This document shows positions 1-8,132 of a stretch of 64,000 nt of DNA, one piece after another; the first letter of the stretch is position 1; the number at the start of each line of letters is the position of its first letter. The notes beneath the pieces are model-generated. The model did no database searches, was not told the origin of the DNA, and saw nothing but the letters and a program-made list of their open reading frames with translations. The DNA is taken from NCBI RefSeq assembly GCF_029892685.1, contig NZ_JARXVD010000014.1, positions 1 through 64,000 of the forward strand, given 5' to 3'. Both the position numbers and the translations under genes were made by a program. Source of the stretch: Mycobacterium sp. OTB74. Its GTDB lineage: Bacteria > Actinomycetota > Actinomycetes > Mycobacteriales > Mycobacteriaceae.

Positions 1-63
1 GGCCGGTTGACCCCGATCGAATTCGAAGCAATCATGACCGCACCGGCCAGACAAGCCGCGTGA
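1..63 (+). pseudogene. IS3-family transposase (OrfB) C-terminal end, cut by window edge
   Basis: The first 63 bases read in frame as GRLTPIEFEAIMTAPARQAA followed by TGA. The RLTPIEFEAI piece is the usual tail of the rve integrase core of mycobacterial IS3-family OrfB proteins. Only the tail is visible, so I cannot say whether the rest is intact. The element's right terminal repeat should lie just downstream but I could not place it. Confidence 0.6.
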
Positions 64-452
64 GAAAACTGTCACCTGATCGTGCAGCAGACCCAAGCGT
101 GCGCGGAGTCAAATCGAAAATATATCTTCCAAAAAGCTCTGAACAGTGCGTTTGCTGTCGAGGTGTGTGCGAAACCGCTGAGCAGTTGCACAGCGCTGGC
201 GTTGTAGCAAAGACATGCGAAAGCCCGCGATAGAATCGCTTGAATGCGCTGGATCCTGGGCGCCGCCCGGACGGCCGCGATTTCGCCGCCACTCACGTCA
301 TGGGTTGTGATCTTCGACACGGATTGTGATCTTCGAAGTAAGTGGTTGAACTGAACACAATTGCTGCAACCCTTGGCTTGGTCACGGTTCAGAAAGCTGG
401 CCGTCTGGCCGACATCACTGGGCCGAAAACGACGATCAAGATTGAAGACGCG
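64..452. other. Intergenic/decayed DNA, no supported gene
   Basis: No convincing gene is seen between the IS3 tail and the decayed regulator. A 13-base direct repeat, TTGTGATCTTCGA, occurs at about 305-317 and 325-337. It may be part of an IS end or a target remnant. A 56-codon GTG-start frame (342-512) has no ribosome binding site and overlaps the TetR relic. Confidence 0.4.
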
Positions 453-785
453 TTAGCGCTGCCGCGCTTGTTCGTCGTTGAATCCGGAGGCCCGGTAGTG
501 CCCTCGCCGTGAGAGGTCGAGCAACTGCGCGGTTATCAGTTCGGGGCCGTCCGGGCATCCGGCCCCCAGCCACCAGGACATTACGGCGATTAGTTCGCCC
601 ACCCACACTCGGGCTAGTAGCTCGCTAGCGATGCGCTAGGGACACTCTTTGTGCTGAGCTCGCGCGGTGAAGTGCGCGGAGGCGACCGCTGTGCGATCGT
701 CGGTGAACTGGCGCAGTGGTCGGCCGTCGCCTTCCCCGCGTAGCACGATCCGGTTGGGGCGGCGGATGGAGTCGATGGGCAAGCT
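453..785 (-). pseudogene. TetR-type regulator C-terminal remnant with in-frame stop
   Basis: Read on the minus strand, one frame gives LRGEGDGRPLRQFTDD, then AHFTARAQHKECP, an in-frame TAG (636-638), then LLARVWVGELIAVMSWWLGA and a TAA at 453-455. The hydrophobic 'WVGELIAVMSWWL' helix followed by a 'GPELITAQLL' helix is typical of the ligand-binding C-terminal domain of TetR-family repressors. The N-terminal DNA-binding domain is not found, so this is a broken gene. It lies directly downstream of frdD. The family call is by recall. Confidence 0.4.
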
Positions 786-849
786 GCATTTCCGGAATGC
801 CCAAGACCCCACGGGTTTTTGAAGTTCAGTACCTGCTGCCTTTGGTTCC

Positions 850-1218
850 TCACACCGAGATCAACACCCAAAACCCGACCACCGACCCCAATATGGCTGC
901 ACCGTAACAACATAGAGCGATCACCGGGTCAAACCTGCCCAGCTGGAGCCCGTGTTCGAAGGTGAACCGGAATCGATGTGCGGCATGGAACAGGGTCAGC
1001 ACGCTGACACCGATCAGCACCAACTTCGTCAGCGGATTACGGACGACGGCCAGCAGATGAGCCGGTTCGGGCGCGTCGATCAGCCCGAGCGGAATCAGTA
1101 CGCCGAACAGCAACATGACGGCAGGCAGCACCAGGGCGGCGGCCATCCCGCCGGCACTGAACAGCAGCCAGAGGAACGGCTCAGGTGAGGATCGACGTGG
1201 CGCGGGGGATGCGCTCAT
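850..1218 (-). CDS. frdD: Fumarate reductase subunit D (membrane anchor)
   Basis: The product is 122 residues with three hydrophobic segments (about residues 14-44, 65-80 and 97-121). This is the size and topology of FrdD, which with FrdC anchors the FrdAB catalytic dimer and carries electrons from menaquinol to fumarate. An 'HAAHRFRFTFEHGLQ' segment near residues 78-92 fits the conserved His-containing FrdD helix. The start overlaps the frdC stop by four bases (ATGA), showing translational coupling. It is the last gene of frdABCD. Confidence 0.9.
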   Translation of the reverse strand: MSASPAPRRSSPEPFLWLLFSAGGMAAALVLPAVMLLFGVLIPLGLIDAPEPAHLLAVVRNPLTKLVLIGVSVLTLFHAAHRFRFTFEHGLQLGRFDPVIALCCYGAAILGSVVGFWVLISV

Positions 1219-1607
1219 ATCAACACCACCCAGGCGATTACAGCCGTGACCGCCAGCCACGCCACGTAGTGGCCCGCAAGAACCGCACGCGCCGGAAGTC
1301 GCTGTCCCCGAACGTGGATCACCATCGCCCGTGGCGCCAGGCTGAACCAGGTCACCGCGTGCAACAGCAGGAACACCAACGTGACGATGTTGAGCGCGAC
1401 GACCGGGGGAGCAGCTGCCGTGTGCATGAACTCGCGATACGAATCCCCGCCCCTGCCGACCGCGCGCACCAACAGCACCAGGTACACGACAGACCATGCG
1501 ACGAAGACGCAACTGAGCTCGCGGAGCATGAACAGCAGATACGACCGTCGTTTCAGCCACCACAGCCGGGGCACCGGCGGCCGGTACGGTCGGGTGGAGG
1601 TGGTCAT
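1215..1607 (-). CDS. frdC: Fumarate reductase subunit C (membrane anchor)
   Basis: The product is 130 residues with three predicted membrane helices (about 30-50, 65-90 and 108-130). The N-terminal 'YRPPVPRLWWLKRRSYLLFMLREL' region (about 8-31) is characteristic of FrdC. It forms the quinol-binding membrane anchor together with FrdD. The start overlaps the frdB stop by four bases, and its own stop overlaps the frdD start by four bases. An upstream in-frame extension would run through frdB and is not credible. Confidence 0.9.
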   Translation of the reverse strand: MTTSTRPYRPPVPRLWWLKRRSYLLFMLRELSCVFVAWSVVYLVLLVRAVGRGGDSYREFMHTAAAPPVVALNIVTLVFLLLHAVTWFSLAPRAMVIHVRGQRLPARAVLAGHYVAWLAVTAVIAWVVLI

Positions 1608-2347
1608 CGCGTCCCCCTGGGAAACACCAGATGCTTCACCGAATATGTTGCCGCCGTGAGCTTGTACCGCTGAATCGCTCCCGCGGGGTCGACGCCCTTC
1701 GGGCACGCGGTCGAACACTCGCCGACGTACGTGCATGCCCATGCGCCATCCGCGGCGGCGAGTACGTCCCTGCGATCCGCTGCGCCGTCGTCGCGGGAGT
1801 CGAGGTTGTAGCGCTGCCCCAGAGCGATTGCCGCGGGGCCCAGGAAGTCGGGATCCAGGGCGTACACCGGGCACGCCGAGTAGCACAGCATGCAGTTGAT
1901 GCACATGCTGAATTGCTTGAATTCGTCCAATTCGGCTGGGGTTTGGAGGTATTCGCCGTCATCGACCGACTTCTCGTCGTCGCGAATGATCCAGGGCTTG
2001 ACCTTCGGCAGCTTGGCCATGAAGTCGCTGATATCAACGACGAGGTCGCGCATGATGGGGAAGTTGCGCAGTGGCTCGACCCGAACCGGGCCGGGCAGAT
2101 AGTCGACAAGGAATGTTGCGCAGGCCAGTTTCGGGTCCCCGTTGACGGTCATTCCGCAACTGCCGCAGATGCCCATCCGGCACGACCATCGAAATGTCAG
2201 GGTGCCATCGAGGTGATCCTTGATGTAGTTGAGGCCGTCCAGAATGGCCCATTCCCGGGTGAGGGGAACCTCGTAGGACTGGAACACCGGGGTGGTGTCG
2301 ACTTCAGGACGATATCTGCTGACTTCCATGACGATTCGGTCCGCCAT
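1604..2347 (-). CDS. frdB: Fumarate reductase iron-sulfur subunit
   Basis: The product is 247 residues, the usual FrdB length. An N-terminal plant-type ferredoxin domain binds [2Fe-2S] through C56, C61, C64 and C76. The C-terminal dicluster domain has C148-x2-C151-x2-C154-x3-C158 and C204/C210/C214 for the [4Fe-4S] and [3Fe-4S] centres. It passes electrons from quinol in FrdCD to FAD in FrdA. I chose the ATG at 2347 because a GGGAGA ribosome site precedes it and it aligns with the family N-terminus. The gene lies 35 bases after frdA. Confidence 0.95.
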   Translation of the reverse strand: MADRIVMEVSRYRPEVDTTPVFQSYEVPLTREWAILDGLNYIKDHLDGTLTFRWSCRMGICGSCGMTVNGDPKLACATFLVDYLPGPVRVEPLRNFPIMRDLVVDISDFMAKLPKVKPWIIRDDEKSVDDGEYLQTPAELDEFKQFSMCINCMLCYSACPVYALDPDFLGPAAIALGQRYNLDSRDDGAADRRDVLAAADGAWACTYVGECSTACPKGVDPAGAIQRYKLTAATYSVKHLVFPRGTR

Positions 2348-2382
2348 CGCTGTCCGTCTCCCGTCGCTTTGTTCGCCCGGGC

Positions 2383-4122
2383 TTATCGCCCGTAGACACG
2401 TTCGCCCGGTGGCCACCGCGTGATGGTGACCGGGAGGTAGTCGACTCGCGCGGTGCCGTCGGTTTCCCGATGTACCACGGTGTGTGCCAGGAAGCGCTCG
2501 TCGTCGCGTTTGGGGAAGTCGGTGCGTTGGTGCGCGCCCCGCGACTCCTCGCGCTGCAGCCCGGATTCCACGATCGTCTGTGCGATGTCGAGCATCCCGG
2601 ACAACTCGAGTAGGGCTGTCAGTTCGGTGTTGAACGTGTGGCTGTGATCGTCGATACCGGCGCCCGCGAAACGCTCCTTGAGTTCGCGGATCTGGTCGAC
2701 GGCTTTGGTCAGTGTCGGCCCGTCGCGGTAAATGCCTGCCGCCGTCTCCAGGGTGGTTTGCATGGCGGTGCGGATGTCGGCGATTCGTTCGCCGCCTTCG
2801 AAGCGGCGAGCGAGCTCGTGCTCTAGCCGACGCGTCTCGTCACGTGCCTGTGCCTGCACGGCGAGTGAGGCCGTGCCGGCGGTGGATACGTATTCTGCTG
2901 CGGTGCGACCGGCCCGCGTGCCGAACACCAGCAACTCGGGTAACGAGTTCGACCCGAGCCGGTTGGCGCCGTTGATGCTCACACACGCCGTCTCGCCCGC
3001 GGCGTAAAGGCCGGAAAGCGTTGTCGCGCCATTGATGTCGGTGCCGATGCCGCCCATCATGTAGTGCACCACCGGCCGTACCGGGACGAGCTCCGTGACG
3101 GGGTCGATGTGCTGGTAGTCACGGCACAGCTCACGCACGAACGGCAGCTTGGCGTCGATCAACTCGGCCCCGAGGTGCCGCAGGTCGAGGTAAACGACCG
3201 GCCCATAGGGCGTCTCGTCGGTGCGACCCTTCTCCTGCTCGTGGACGAACGCCTGGGAGACCCGGTCTCGGGGCCCGAGCTCCATGCTGCGCAGCTTGGG
3301 CGTCGGTGTCGGCTTGCCGAGGTCATAGTCCTGCAAGTAGCGGTAACCGTCCTTGTTCACCAGCCAGCCGCCCTCCGCGCGCGCGGCCTCGGTGATCAGA
3401 ATTCCGGTGAACGGCAAGCCAGTTGGGTGATATTGGACGAACTCCATGTCCTTGAGCGGCGCACCGGCGCGGTAGGCCAGCGCCATCCCATCGCCGGTTT
3501 TGATGTTCGCGTTCGTGGTGAAGGGAAACACCCGCCCGCAGCCGCCGGTGCACACGATGACTGCGTTGGCGAGGATGGTTTCGACGCGGCCCGTGGCGAG
3601 TTCGATGGCGACAACACCGCGCACCGCGCCATCGTCGACGAGCAGCGTTGTGGCGAACCATTCGTCGTAACGCACGATGTCGGGGTATGCCAGAACCCGC
3701 TGAAACAGGGTGTGCAGCAAGTGAAATCCCGTTTTGTCGGCTGCAAACCAGGTGCGCAGCTTCTTCATTCCGCCGAATGCGCGAACGGCGATGTGCCCGT
3801 CCGGTTTTCGGCTCCACGGGCATCCCCAGTGTTCGAGCTGCAACAGCTCGCGCGGTGCTTCGGCGACGAATGCTTCAACCGCGTCCTGGTCGCATAACCA
3901 GTCGCCGCCGGAGATCGTGTCGTACGCGTGCTCATCGAGGCTGTCATCTTCGCCGACCACGCCTGCCGCGCCGCCCTCCGCCGAGACGGTGTGACTGCGC
4001 ATCGGATAAACCTTCGAGACGATCGCCACTTTCAGTCGCGGATTCGTATCGGCGATCGCGATCGCGGCGCGTAGCCCCGCGCCGCCGCCGCCGATGACCG
4101 CGATGTCGAAGGCCGCGGTCAT
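2383..4122 (-). CDS. frdA: Fumarate reductase flavoprotein subunit
   Basis: The product is 579 residues. The N-terminal Rossmann motif GGGGAGLRAA (11-20) binds FAD. H44 in 'RSHTVSAEGG' is the expected covalent FAD attachment site. 'QYHPTGLPFTG' and 'GANRLGSNSLPE' are the substrate-site and capping motifs of the fumarate reductase/succinate dehydrogenase family. It reduces fumarate to succinate at the cytoplasmic face, as an electron sink under low oxygen. Presence of FrdC and FrdD anchors identifies it as Frd rather than Sdh. It is co-transcribed with the small gene 9 bases upstream. Confidence 0.95.
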   Translation of the reverse strand: MTAAFDIAVIGGGGAGLRAAIAIADTNPRLKVAIVSKVYPMRSHTVSAEGGAAGVVGEDDSLDEHAYDTISGGDWLCDQDAVEAFVAEAPRELLQLEHWGCPWSRKPDGHIAVRAFGGMKKLRTWFAADKTGFHLLHTLFQRVLAYPDIVRYDEWFATTLLVDDGAVRGVVAIELATGRVETILANAVIVCTGGCGRVFPFTTNANIKTGDGMALAYRAGAPLKDMEFVQYHPTGLPFTGILITEAARAEGGWLVNKDGYRYLQDYDLGKPTPTPKLRSMELGPRDRVSQAFVHEQEKGRTDETPYGPVVYLDLRHLGAELIDAKLPFVRELCRDYQHIDPVTELVPVRPVVHYMMGGIGTDINGATTLSGLYAAGETACVSINGANRLGSNSLPELLVFGTRAGRTAAEYVSTAGTASLAVQAQARDETRRLEHELARRFEGGERIADIRTAMQTTLETAAGIYRDGPTLTKAVDQIRELKERFAGAGIDDHSHTFNTELTALLELSGMLDIAQTIVESGLQREESRGAHQRTDFPKRDDERFLAHTVVHRETDGTARVDYLPVTITRWPPGERVYGR

Positions 4123-4131
4123 CGGCGTGGC

Positions 4132-4374
4132 TTACGCCTCGAATGTGGCGTGTTCATCGGTGTGCTCGTCGCTCAGCACCTTCCCATCGTGACGGATCGT
4201 CCGCATCCGCGTGGTGCCGTCGTGGTACACATGGCGGATTTCGCGGCAGCCGCACGAATACCTGAGGTCGTCGTAATTGAGGCCGTCGTCGTCGGATTCG
4301 ATGTGCTGATCTCCCTCGGCCAGGTGGCCGCAGGGCGCCTTTTGCCTGCCAAAATGCGTCGTGGTAGCGACCAT
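4132..4374 (-). CDS. Small Cys/His-rich protein heading the frd operon
   Basis: The product is 80 residues with C15-G-H17 and C41-G-C43, a spacing that could hold a zinc or other metal ion. Otherwise it is acidic and soluble, with no signal peptide. I chose ATG 4374 because a perfect AGGAGG lies at 4381-4386 with a 6-base spacer. The longer frame starting at 4413 would begin inside the CRP-like operator. The stop is 9 bases before frdA, so it is probably the first gene of the frd operon. I do not recognise the family. Confidence 0.65.
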   Translation of the reverse strand: MVATTTHFGRQKAPCGHLAEGDQHIESDDDGLNYDDLRYSCGCREIRHVYHDGTTRMRTIRHDGKVLSDEHTDEHATFEA

Positions 4375-4398
4375 CGTTCGCCTCCTCGTAGCCGGGAG

Positions 4399-4414
4399 AG
4401 TGATATAGGTCACA
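4399..4414. promoter_or_regulatory. CRP-like operator upstream of frd
   Basis: AGTGA-TATAGG-TCACA matches the mycobacterial CRP consensus TGTGA-N6-TCACA at nine of ten half-site bases. I recall frdA being a CRP (Rv3676) target in M. tuberculosis, which supports the call. The position over the -10 region would fit repression, but the true transcription start is unknown. Confidence 0.6.
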
Positions 4415-4429
4415 TTCAGGGTATGTCAA
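4402..4429 (-). promoter_or_regulatory. Predicted frd operon promoter
   Basis: On the minus strand a TTGACA box (4424-4429) and a TATATC box (4402-4407) are separated by 16 bases. They lie upstream of the AGGAGG of the first operon gene. The CRP-like palindrome overlaps the -10 side. Confidence 0.5.
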
Positions 4430-4555
4430 GACGGGCCCGCGCGTCTACGTGGTGCGCTGGGCGGCAGCTCTGGTGTGGGCGCAGGCTCAACAACTAGGCG
4501 GTGCCGCGCGTCGCAGCGCTTCTTCGCCGGCCATGTCCTACAAGGGAATTCCTTG

Positions 4556-4757
4556 GCGAACGGATCGCCACCCTGGCTGATCCGAAGACCTCGCACGCCG
4601 GCAGGACATGGACCCGGCAGTAGGAACTGGCTACGCCGCCATCCAGCACCAACTTAGCGAAGCCAATGGCAGGGTTGCTGCCTTGGTCAACGCGGTGGAG
4701 TCTGGTGTGGCCGTTGAGGATTTGACTGTTGTGTCGTGTCGCCACACCGCCCAGCTC
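4556..4757 (+). pseudogene. Relic of a large serine recombinase 3' region
   Basis: This stretch aligns closely with 30219-30430 of the intact serine recombinase gene. Shared pieces include 'atcgccac.ctggctgatccg', 'agacctcgcac' and 'tggccgttgaggatttgact'. Small indels and stops break the frame. The final 60 or so codons are missing and replaced by IS-like sequence up to the left att repeat. It looks like the remains of an older element of the same type inserted at the same tRNA site. Confidence 0.7.
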
Positions 4758-4831
4758 GACTAGCAACCGCCTGCACCACCTCGGTATCGGCCACCACATC
4801 CACCCCGACCGCAACTACTGGCCTAACCAAC

Positions 4832-4859
4832 AAAAAACCCCGGCCAAAAGACCGGGGTT
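4832..4859 (-). terminator. Intrinsic terminator (minus strand)
   Basis: Perfect 8-base arms AACCCCGG (4836-4843) and CCGGGGTT (4852-4859) flank an 8-base loop. On the minus strand the stem is followed by TTTTTT (complement of 4832-4837). No intact minus-strand gene now ends here, so it is probably left over from an IS or lost element gene. Confidence 0.6.
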
Positions 4860-4862
4860 CCC

Positions 4863-4908
4863 TGTTACCGATGACCCGACTCATCTGTCACCGATGACTC
4901 GACTCATC
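4863..4908. repeat. Two tandem 23-bp repeats, probable IS end
   Basis: Units at 4863-4885 and 4886-4908 differ at two positions and contain TGT(T/C)ACCGATGAC. Tandem TGTCACCGATG-type repeats are common at ends of mycobacterial IS21/IS481-type elements. They stop 4 bases before the left att repeat. Confidence 0.5.
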
Positions 4909-4912
4909 ACAA

Positions 4913-4933
4913 ATGTGTCCGAGGGGGGACTTG
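4913..4933. repeat. Left att repeat (copy of tRNA-Leu 3' end)
   Basis: These 21 bases (starting ATGTGTCCGAGGGGGG) are identical to 30641-30661, which spans the last 18 bases of tRNA-Leu(GAG) plus three flanking bases. Flanks on both sides differ. A perfect copy of a tRNA 3' end 25.7 kb away, with recombinase and rep genes between, is the usual signature of site-specific insertion. Confidence 0.75.
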
Positions 4934-4972
4934 GCCACTTACGACACGGGTTGGGGTCTTTGAGTTGAGCCG

Positions 4973-5400
4973 TTGACCAGCCAGCTTTCTGGCGGCTGGC
5001 GAACGGCTGCGCTGGCAACTGGTGGTGACCTCAAAGTGGTTCGACCGGGTGCCGACGCAGTGGCGCCGGCTTCGTTGATCCCCTTGCTGCCCGGCACGCG
5101 CCGATCCGGGCAGCAGAAGGTCGAGCAGGCCCAGGCCCTCGTCGACGCCATCGAGCGGGCGCTGCCCGCCGTTACCGACGACCGGGTCCGGACGGACGCG
5201 GAGCAGTTGGCGTTGGAAATCCGTGCAGCGTCGGACTCGGAGGCGCCGAAGCCGGGCCGGTTCAAGGATTGGCCACGAAAGCAATGACTTCGCTAGCCAC
5301 CTCGATCGCCACCGCGGCTGGCTCGGACCTCGGATGCAGCTCGACCTCGCCGACGCGAACCGCCTCGGCACGGTGGCACGCCGCGGCTCCCTGCGGGGAA
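4973..5400 (+). pseudogene. Frameshifted hypothetical gene
   Basis: Frame one (4973-5287) gives an acidic helical region 'VRTDAEQLALEIRAASDSE' and 'PKPGRFKD'. The natural continuation 'ATKAMTSLATSIATAAG' is in a second frame starting at about 5272. A single-base loss near 5270 explains the break. The hydrophobic Ala/Thr helix after an acidic helix resembles C-termini I have seen in mobile-element hypothetical proteins, but I cannot name the family. Confidence 0.35.
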
Positions 5401-5529
5401 GAGACGACTCAACGCTGCGCGGCTCGCCGCGTGTCGCTACGCGACTCCAGGGCACCTATGTGCGATCCTGTCCAGCTGCCCAACACAAGGGAGCCACAAC
5501 TGCGGTGACCATATAGGGAAGCAACGAAC

Positions 5530-5922
5530 ATGGAGAACGATGAGCAGGAAGACGTAGCGCATCTGCGAGAGTGGATCGGCCGGCTGGAGGCGTTCAGCGG
5601 AGCGCTAGAAGACTTGGAAGGTGAGTCGCCAAGCGACTTCTGCGAAAGCGCCTGTGACGCTTGGAAGAACATCGCCATGACAGACAGCCCGCCACCGACA
5701 AGTCCGGCAGTGCTGGTTATTACGGAGTCGTTCGCCGTACTGACTAGAGTGATGACCAAGGTGTCCACAGACTGGGCTGACACGCCTGATGTTCGGGACC
5801 GCCTGTTAGCCGTCGCTGAAGATGACGATGACGCCGTCATTGTGTTTGCCGATGTCGTTGGCGGTGTTGGTGGGCGTGGTGACGGGGTGATCGGTGCGTT
5901 GACGGCGTCGTCGGCGTGGTGA
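5530..5922 (+). CDS. Hypothetical acidic protein
   Basis: The product is 130 residues, strongly acidic, with no signal peptide or membrane helix. An AGGGAA ribosome site lies 9 bases before the ATG. The first ~105 residues look like a folded helical protein. The Gly/Val-rich tail 'DVVGGVGGRGDG' (about 107-118) is odd and may be out-of-gene sequence joined by an IS event just upstream of the DUF6431 element. No function is assigned. Confidence 0.45.
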   Translation: MENDEQEDVAHLREWIGRLEAFSGALEDLEGESPSDFCESACDAWKNIAMTDSPPPTSPAVLVITESFAVLTRVMTKVSTDWADTPDVRDRLLAVAEDDDDAVIVFADVVGGVGGRGDGVIGALTASSAW

Positions 5923-5988
5923 GGGGTGCTGCACGTCATGCTGACGACGTGCTGCGGGCATGGGAATCCCGTTGACGGGTCGGTGTTT

Positions 5989-6567
5989 TCAGCCGGAGCG
6001 GGGTGGGGATAGCAGCCGGCCCCTGGTGTACATCCCGATCAGGGTCCAAGGCGAGTCGTCGAACCCGCATATCTGGGCGTCCCAGTAGGCCGCTGCGGCC
6101 AGTACCTGCAGGGCATGACGCAGTTGACCGCCTGCGAAGCGGAGCTGGGTGAACGCGTCCGGGTTCAGCGCGATCAGCCGTGCGGCGCCTTGTTGGTAAG
6201 CCCAGACCAGGTGTGTGTCAGTGGCGCGGCGCAGCCAGCGCCGCACCGTGGACTCGGCCCTGCCCATCACCGCCGCGATACGGCGGAAGCCCAGGCCATG
6301 GGCCTTGTGGATCAGGGCGGCACCGATGACCTCGGTGGTATCGGCGCGCCGTGGCTGTAATGCGGTGGGCAGCAGCACATGGGTGCGTACGCAGGCAGTG
6401 CACCGTACCCGGGGCGGCCGCACGGTGACCGTGGACGTACCGGGCCCGCGTACGGTGCGTGCCCGCGCGTACCCCCACCGCGTCAGGGGGCCGCCGCAGT
6501 CTGGGCACGCCATGGTGGCGTCGGTGAGCCACGTGTCGGCGTCGGCGGGCCGGCGAATAACGATCAC
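5989..6567 (-). CDS. DUF6431-type zinc-ribbon/HTH protein of a transposon
   Basis: The product is about 192 residues. A zinc ribbon is formed by 'CPDCGG' and 'CTAC'. A helix-turn-helix follows, with 'GFRRIAAVMGRAESTVRRWL' as the recognition unit. I recall such proteins being encoded in mycobacterial IS-like units beside integrase and ATPase genes. GTG 6567 (VIVIRRP) is chosen because the truncated copy at 11053 also begins with VIVIRRP; an upstream ATG at 6648 is possible. It probably binds transposon ends, which is inference. Confidence 0.55.
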   Translation of the reverse strand: MIVIRRPADADTWLTDATMACPDCGGPLTRWGYARARTVRGPGTSTVTVRPPRVRCTACVRTHVLLPTALQPRRADTTEVIGAALIHKAHGLGFRRIAAVMGRAESTVRRWLRRATDTHLVWAYQQGAARLIALNPDAFTQLRFAGGQLRHALQVLAAAAYWDAQICGFDDSPWTLIGMYTRGRLLSPPRSG

Positions 6568-6753
6568 GATCGCCCGAAGTGTCCACGGTGCACCAGCGTT
6601 ACTTACCACCCCGCCCCGGGGGTAGGGGTCAGTTCGTGTTGGTGTCAACGGAATTCACCACTGCCCGTCACCGTCGATGACGACCACCCGGGCTACGTCA
6701 CCATACCGGCGGCACGGACCCGGTGCGGCACTGTGACCGGCGGACCCGCTCAT

Positions 6754-6772
6754 CATCATCACCGTGATGATG
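6754..6772. repeat. Small inverted repeat
   Basis: CATCATCA and TGATGATG (8 bases each) flank a 3-base loop between the divergent DUF6431 gene and the HEPN-like gene. There is no T tract. It may be an operator or element end. Confidence 0.35.
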
Positions 6773-6814
6773 CCGACCAACCCCGATCGCCCCGATCACC
6801 GGTCCGCAACCTCA

Positions 6815-7981
6815 ATGACGAATCCCCACCACGTGGTCGCTATTCAACGCGACGGTCAACACCGCCTGGCGCGCAGTGACGTTGAGCATCTTTTGCGAGA
6901 TGGGTTGGCAAGCATCCTCGATGAGGCGCGACAGTGGCTGCAGGAGGGCCTGCCTTCGGCCGATACGATTAGTGCCCGCAACGCGTCAGTTCGTGCAGTC
7001 GTAAGTGGATCCCTGCAGTACCACGAGTCTAGAAACGCAGAGATGGACGCCGACGACGCCGAAGCTGAGGCTGATCCTTACGGAGCGGTTCTGCTGTACC
7101 GCGACACCGCGGTCTCCGACGCTCCCATCTTCACGAAGCTGTGTTCCTTCACCGAAGAAGAGCACCAGCGTTACGTAGATGCGCACGAACGGATTCGGCG
7201 CATGGTCGACAGTGAACTACTGCAACACATTTCCGATGAGAGCGACCGATTGTTGGACGTACTGATCGCTGTGATGCGCGAGCTTCAGAGCCAACGTGTG
7301 TCGCTAGGTGATCAGGACGCCATGGACGAGCGTCGGCGCAGGATTCGTTCGGCCTTGATCTCGTTCACCGCTGCGTTGCAAATCCATGAGTACCAGACGA
7401 TCCGCAGCGTGCGGCAAACACATGGATTGGGTCGTGATCAGGTGGCTGAAGTCAAGGCGTTGTTTGATGCCCTGAAGACGACTTCATTTGCCTACCGCTG
7501 GTTGGAGGCCCTGCGTGATGCCCTGCAGCATGGCGATATCAACGCGTTCAAGTGGAGCTTCAACGTGAGTATGCACGCTGAGCCCGAGGTCACGATCAAC
7601 CTGGACCGAGGGTTCATGCTGGATTTCATCGGTCGTGAGAACCGAAACAAGCCGTGGCTGAAGCCTCGCGAACTTCAGGAGTTGGATGGCGATCCGAGCG
7701 TGCTGGACATGATCCAGGCTGTCCAGCCGCTCATGGGTCCGCTGCAGGAAAAGCTGGACAACGTGTTGTATCCCAATGTTGCCAACGATGCTGCGACGGT
7801 ACGAGAGCTGATCGCTCGATTTGAGGGCAGACAGGGCATGTACTTCCTGCAGACCGGCCCCGGCTTCACCCGCCGTCGTTTGGCCCCGCCGACAACGCCC
7901 CTGGCCCCGCGCGTGCTGCATTTCGCCGAGACTTACGAGCCGGACACCGGCAGTGGTGATGGGGACATGACAGAAGCGTGA
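6815..7981 (+). CDS. Hypothetical protein with HEPN-like RX4H motif
   Basis: The product is about 388 residues from ATG 6815; GTG 6764 and GTG 6833 are alternative starts, none with a clear ribosome site. It is largely alpha-helical, with no signal or membrane segment. Near the middle, 'LEALRDALQHGD' has R-D-x3-H (R234, H239 from ATG 6815), the catalytic RX4-6H pattern of HEPN RNases with the usual polar residue after Arg. A preceding helix 'ALQIHEYQTIRSVRQ' fits the HEPN helical scaffold. HEPN genes are common in phage defence and toxin systems, but sequence identity to a known family was not recognised, so the role is inferred. Confidence 0.5.
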   Translation: MTNPHHVVAIQRDGQHRLARSDVEHLLRDGLASILDEARQWLQEGLPSADTISARNASVRAVVSGSLQYHESRNAEMDADDAEAEADPYGAVLLYRDTAVSDAPIFTKLCSFTEEEHQRYVDAHERIRRMVDSELLQHISDESDRLLDVLIAVMRELQSQRVSLGDQDAMDERRRRIRSALISFTAALQIHEYQTIRSVRQTHGLGRDQVAEVKALFDALKTTSFAYRWLEALRDALQHGDINAFKWSFNVSMHAEPEVTINLDRGFMLDFIGRENRNKPWLKPRELQELDGDPSVLDMIQAVQPLMGPLQEKLDNVLYPNVANDAATVRELIARFEGRQGMYFLQTGPGFTRRRLAPPTTPLAPRVLHFAETYEPDTGSGDGDMTEA

Positions 7982-8132
7982 CAGCAGCGCAGCGGCAATC
8001 CGTGTATGAGGCAACGTTGGTCCAGCAGCTGCATTGCTCCGAAATGAAACCGTAAAGCACCGCTGAACTCGTCATTTAAGCCGCTGAAGAATCGCCCGGC
8101 ATCGCCGCGGCGGGGCCGGAGCGATAGCTAAC

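Noticed and set aside
342..512. 56-codon GTG-start frame on the plus strand
   Set aside because: No ribosome binding site, no recognisable family, and it overlaps a better-supported TetR remnant on the other strand.
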